From positions 1-38,009 of the forward strand of contig QHBU01000070.1 of NCBI GenBank assembly GCA_003244045.1: a stretch of DNA of 38,009 bases, read 5' to 3'. Within the stretch, counting starts at the first letter, position 1; each line of letters begins with the position of its first letter. Below, piece after piece: positions 34,802 to 38,009 of the stretch. The notes below the pieces were generated by a model, which saw only the letters and a list, made by a program, of their open reading frames with translations, did not search any database and had not been told where the DNA came from. The stretch comes from Candidatus Aeolococcus gillhamiae. GTDB taxonomy: Bacteria > Chloroflexota > Dormibacteria > Aeolococcales > Aeolococcaceae. The translations under genes were made by a program, and so were the position numbers.

Positions 34802-35517
34802 GCGCGGGCGAGAGCCTCCGACTGCACCTCGAACAGCCGATGGATCCCCGTCGAAGCCAGCTGGAGCAGGCTGTCCATCTCAGCACGTGAGAACGGTTCC
34901 TGCTCGGCGCTGCCCTGCAGCTCGATGAAGCGGCCGTCGCCACTGCCGACGCAGTTCATGTCGGTGTCCGCTGCCGAGTCCTCAAGGTAGTTGAGGTCCA
35001 GGCGCGGTTCGCCGCCGACGATCCCCGCGCTCACCGCCGCAACCTGCCAGCGCAGCGGGTCCTCGGCGACGAGCCCGGCGGCGCGCAGCTTGCTGATGGC
35101 GAGCGCGAGCGCGACGTAGCCGCCGGTGATCGACGCGGTGCGCGTCCCGCCGTCGGCGACGAGGACGTCGCAGTCGATGAAGATGCTGCGCTCACCGAGG
35201 CGTGCGAAGTCGACGGCGGCGCGCAGGCTGCGCCCGATGAGCCGCTGGATCTCCTGCACGCGCCCGTCCACGCGGCCCTTGCGACCGTCACGCTCGCTGC
35301 GCGTCATTGTGCTGCGCGGCAACATCGCATACTCGGCGGTGACCCAGCCGCGTCCGCTCCCCTTGCGGAACTGCGGGACGCGCTCCTCGACGCTGGCCGC
35401 GCAGAGCACGCGCGTATCGCCGGCGGTGATCAGCGCGCTTCCTTCGGCGTACGGAAGTGGACCGAGCTCGATAGTGGTGGGGCGCAGCTGATCCGATGCG
35501 CGGCCGTCAGGACGCAT
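34798..35517 (-). CDS. rph: Ribonuclease PH
   Basis: This phosphorolytic 3' exonuclease trims tRNA precursors and structured RNA. The 239 aa length is typical. It has [39 protein letters not shown], the phosphate-binding [10 protein letters not shown], and [14 protein letters not shown]. The end [15 protein letters not shown] is also conserved. The ATG follows a TACACT box by 8 nt. Confidence 0.97.
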   Translation of the reverse strand: MRPDGRASDQLRPTTIELGPLPYAEGSALITAGDTRVLCAASVEERVPQFRKGSGRGWVTAEYAMLPRSTMTRSERDGRKGRVDGRVQEIQRLIGRSLRAAVDFARLGERSIFIDCDVLVADGGTRTASITGGYVALALAISKLRAAGLVAEDPLRWQVAAVSAGIVGGEPRLDLNYLEDSAADTDMNCVGSGDGRFIELQGSAEQEPFSRAEMDSLLQLASTGIHRLFEVQSEALARA

Positions 35518-35525
35518 GGCGACGC

Positions 35526-35531
35526 AGTGTA
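35526..35531 (-). promoter_or_regulatory. Near-leaderless -10 box for rph-rdgB
   Basis: TACACT on the minus strand, 8 nt before the rph ATG, just downstream of the paired-hairpin element. Confidence 0.45.
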
Positions 35532-35558
35532 CGCGCCGGGTTCAGCGCTGTCAGCGCA

Positions 35559-35631
35559 GGCGACTTCATGTCGCCGGAGCTGACACCCTGAGCTGGGGGG
35601 TGCCCGAGGGGGGAAGGCAGTTCCCCCCTCG
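35559..35631 (-). repeat. Paired-hairpin intergenic element, copy 4
   Basis: On the minus strand hairpin A (35605-35631) is a perfect 11 bp stem CGAGGGGGGAA with loop CTGCC, starting 3 nt after the tatC stop. Hairpin B (35559-35575) is a perfect 6 bp stem GGCGAC/GTCGCC with loop ATGAA. Between them are GGGCACCCCC and CAGCTCC blocks also found in copy 2 (17278-17347). No U-tract follows either hairpin. Probably a terminator region carrying a dispersed repeat. Confidence 0.75.
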
Positions 35632-35634
35632 CCT

Positions 35635-36372
35635 TCAGCGCTTGAAGACCTTGTCGAGGATCACCACACTGGCCTCGAAGAAAACGATCAACGGGATGAA
35701 CAGTGCTGTCGGCGTGTACGGGTCGGCGCCGGGCGTGACCAGCAACGCACCCATGATGATCCCGACCCAGATGGCCTTGCGCTGCTTGCGCAGCCGACGC
35801 GACGACACGATCCCGAGCAGTCCGAGGAGGATGATCACGACGGGGAGCTCGAAGGTCACGCCGAAGGCAAGGATCAGGATGACCAGGAAGGAGAGGTACG
35901 AGTTGATGTCGGGGAGGTACACGGCACTCCCGCCGAGGAATGTGGCCAGGAAGTTGAGGCCGATCGGCATAACGAAGTAAGCGAAGGCGGCGCCCCCTCC
36001 GAAGAGAACCAGCGCGGAGCCGATGAAGGGGCCGACGAACTTCCGTTCCACCGGTCGCAGCCCGGGGGAGACGAACGTCCAGCCCTGCCACAACACCACG
36101 GGCATGGCACCGATCAGCCCGATGATCATCGAGATCTTGATGGGGATGGTCAGCCCCTCGGTGGGGCTCGTGAAGACCGCCTGCGAGGTGATGTGGTTGT
36201 TGGTCTTGCCCAGCACCGTGGTCAGCGGGCGGAGCAGGAAGTCGAGGATGGCGCCGTGGAAGACGAACGCGGCCACGGTGGCGACCATCCACGCGATGAA
36301 CGAGATGATCAGGACGCGACGGAGCTCCTCGAGGTGTTCCACGATGGTCATGCGGCGCTCGTCGCCGGCCAC
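35635..36372 (-). CDS. tatC: Sec-independent protein translocase TatC
   Basis: TatC is the core of the twin-arginine translocon; it receives folded proteins with RR signal peptides. The 245 aa protein has six helices. It has the N-terminal motif EHLEELRRVLI, the first periplasmic loop with SPTEGLTIPIKI (the Glu in SPxE is typical), FVSPGLRPVERKF, and the FGVTFELPVV helix 4/5 segment. The GTG at 36372 is chosen because GAGAGG lies 8 nt before it; an earlier GTG (36381) abuts that site, and ATG 36351 is a further option. It follows tatA by 41 bp. Confidence 0.93.
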   Translation of the reverse strand: MAGDERRMTIVEHLEELRRVLIISFIAWMVATVAAFVFHGAILDFLLRPLTTVLGKTNNHITSQAVFTSPTEGLTIPIKISMIIGLIGAMPVVLWQGWTFVSPGLRPVERKFVGPFIGSALVLFGGGAAFAYFVMPIGLNFLATFLGGSAVYLPDINSYLSFLVILILAFGVTFELPVVIILLGLLGIVSSRRLRKQRKAIWVGIIMGALLVTPGADPYTPTALFIPLIVFFEASVVILDKVFKR

Positions 36373-36413
36373 TCCCTGCACCTCTCAACGCCTCCGTGAG
36401 AAGGCGGTCACCG

Positions 36414-36764
36414 TCAGACGGGGGTAGTGTGGTCGCCTTCGCCGGACGCGCGCTCGGTCGGCGCCGCAGGAGCAGTTCCGCCGCCCACCGGCTGGGGCTC
36501 GGGAAGCGGGGCCGGCGTGACCGGCACGGCCGCACCGGGCGCGGAGGCCGCGGCTGCAGCAGCTGTGCCTGCCGCGTGAGGATCATCCGACTGAGTCGCC
36601 TTATGGAACTCGTCGCGCGTTTCCGACGTGGCCTTGCGGAACTCACGGATGGCCCGCCCGAGACCGGACCCGATATCGGGCAGCTTGCCGGGCCCCCAGA
36701 TGATCAGAACGATCACCAAGAGAATCGCGATGTATCCCCAGTGACCGGCTCCCAGGCCTGGCAT
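36414..36764 (-). CDS. tatA: Sec-independent protein translocase TatA/TatE
   Basis: A 116 aa protein with one N-terminal helix ([23 protein letters not shown]: helix, hinge Gly-Pro, then the amphipathic helix with [14 protein letters not shown]). The C-terminus is a disordered Ala/Pro-rich tail. It forms the pore-like part of the Tat system together with TatC. A clear GGAGG site sits 10 nt before the ATG, one of the few strong ribosome sites in the window. No separate TatB is seen, so it may serve both roles, as in many Gram-positives. Confidence 0.92.
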   Translation of the reverse strand: MPGLGAGHWGYIAILLVIVLIIWGPGKLPDIGSGLGRAIREFRKATSETRDEFHKATQSDDPHAAGTAAAAAASAPGAAVPVTPAPLPEPQPVGGGTAPAAPTERASGEGDHTTPV

Positions 36765-36825
36765 GGCGACGAACCTCCATTACTTCGGTCGGTCCCCGGA
36801 CCGTGACCTCTGGCGAGGCAATTCG

Positions 36826-36831
36826 AGTGTA
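36826..36831 (-). promoter_or_regulatory. Possible -10 box for tatAC
   Basis: TACACT on the minus strand, about 60 nt before tatA, giving a leader that contains the GGAGG site. No -35 is visible at the right distance. Confidence 0.3.
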
Positions 36832-36878
36832 GCATCGCCCGTGTCAGATCCCTGAGGTGTCGCTGAGACGCGCCCTGG

Positions 36879-38009
<1,131 letters not shown>

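Noticed and set aside
35605-35631. CRISPR or other array in the hairpin-rich gaps
   Set aside because: The related hairpins are single copies in different gaps, with no regular spacers, and no cas genes are in the window.

Overview
The window is a 38 kb stretch of a high-GC bacterial chromosome with dense operons and many GTG starts. The 5' end of a 16S rRNA gene, a large-type SRP RNA with an Alu domain, a PatA/LpxL-like acyltransferase, menaquinone synthesis and -10 boxes only 6-9 nt before start codons together suggest a Terrabacteria lineage. Candidatus Dormibacterota or a deep Chloroflexota relative is my best guess. That is an inference from gene content and about 290 bases of 16S; I could not run a comparison.

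Layout. 1-290 is the 16S 5' end (minus strand), with its leader and a consensus-like promoter at 491-519. 618-3321 is recR-ybaB-dnaX, followed by a hairpin-rich gap and the SRP RNA (3517-3784). 3789-6877 encodes an orphan sensor histidine kinase and a secreted Pro/Thr-rich membrane protein, and 6946-7566 is plsY. 7621-15342 is one tightly overlapped minus-strand operon: a 30-codon leader ORF, nuoJ-K-L-M-N-like genes, a membrane-anchored thioredoxin and a lipid acyltransferase. 15389-17224 is a MoaD/ThiS-like protein, mnmA and a small membrane protein. 17353-20378 has a Nudix protein (minus) and a plus-strand group of Fpg/Nei glycosylase, a PPOX-fold protein and menA. 20359-28666 is a nine-gene aromatic amino acid operon: acyP, an aminotransferase, trpE-G-C-F-B-A and aroA, with no trpD. 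28734-31752 holds a ferritin-like diiron protein (minus) and a PucR-type regulator coupled to a J-domain protein (plus). 31769-34144 is trxB-pduO and a membrane-anchored serine protease. 34184-36764 is rph-rdgB and tatA-tatC. 36879-38009 is hemL, cut by the window end.

The most interesting system is the nuoJKLMN-like cluster. The frames are intact and the membrane topology is complex I-like. By manual alignment to E. coli complex I, however, the three antiporter-type subunits lack most of the invariant channel Lys, His and Glu residues; each has only one lysine, and that one is outside the channel positions. NuoK and NuoJ also lack key residues. No nuoA-I genes are next to it. This looks like a repurposed or non-pumping complex I membrane arm.

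Two regulatory patterns recur. Near-leaderless promoters (TANNNT-like, 6-9 nt before the start codon) head most transcription units. A family of post-stop hairpins with related sequence separates operons, sometimes paired with a second hairpin whose TGAA-containing loop is conserved while its stem covaries. Eleven gene junctions use a GTGA stop/start overlap.
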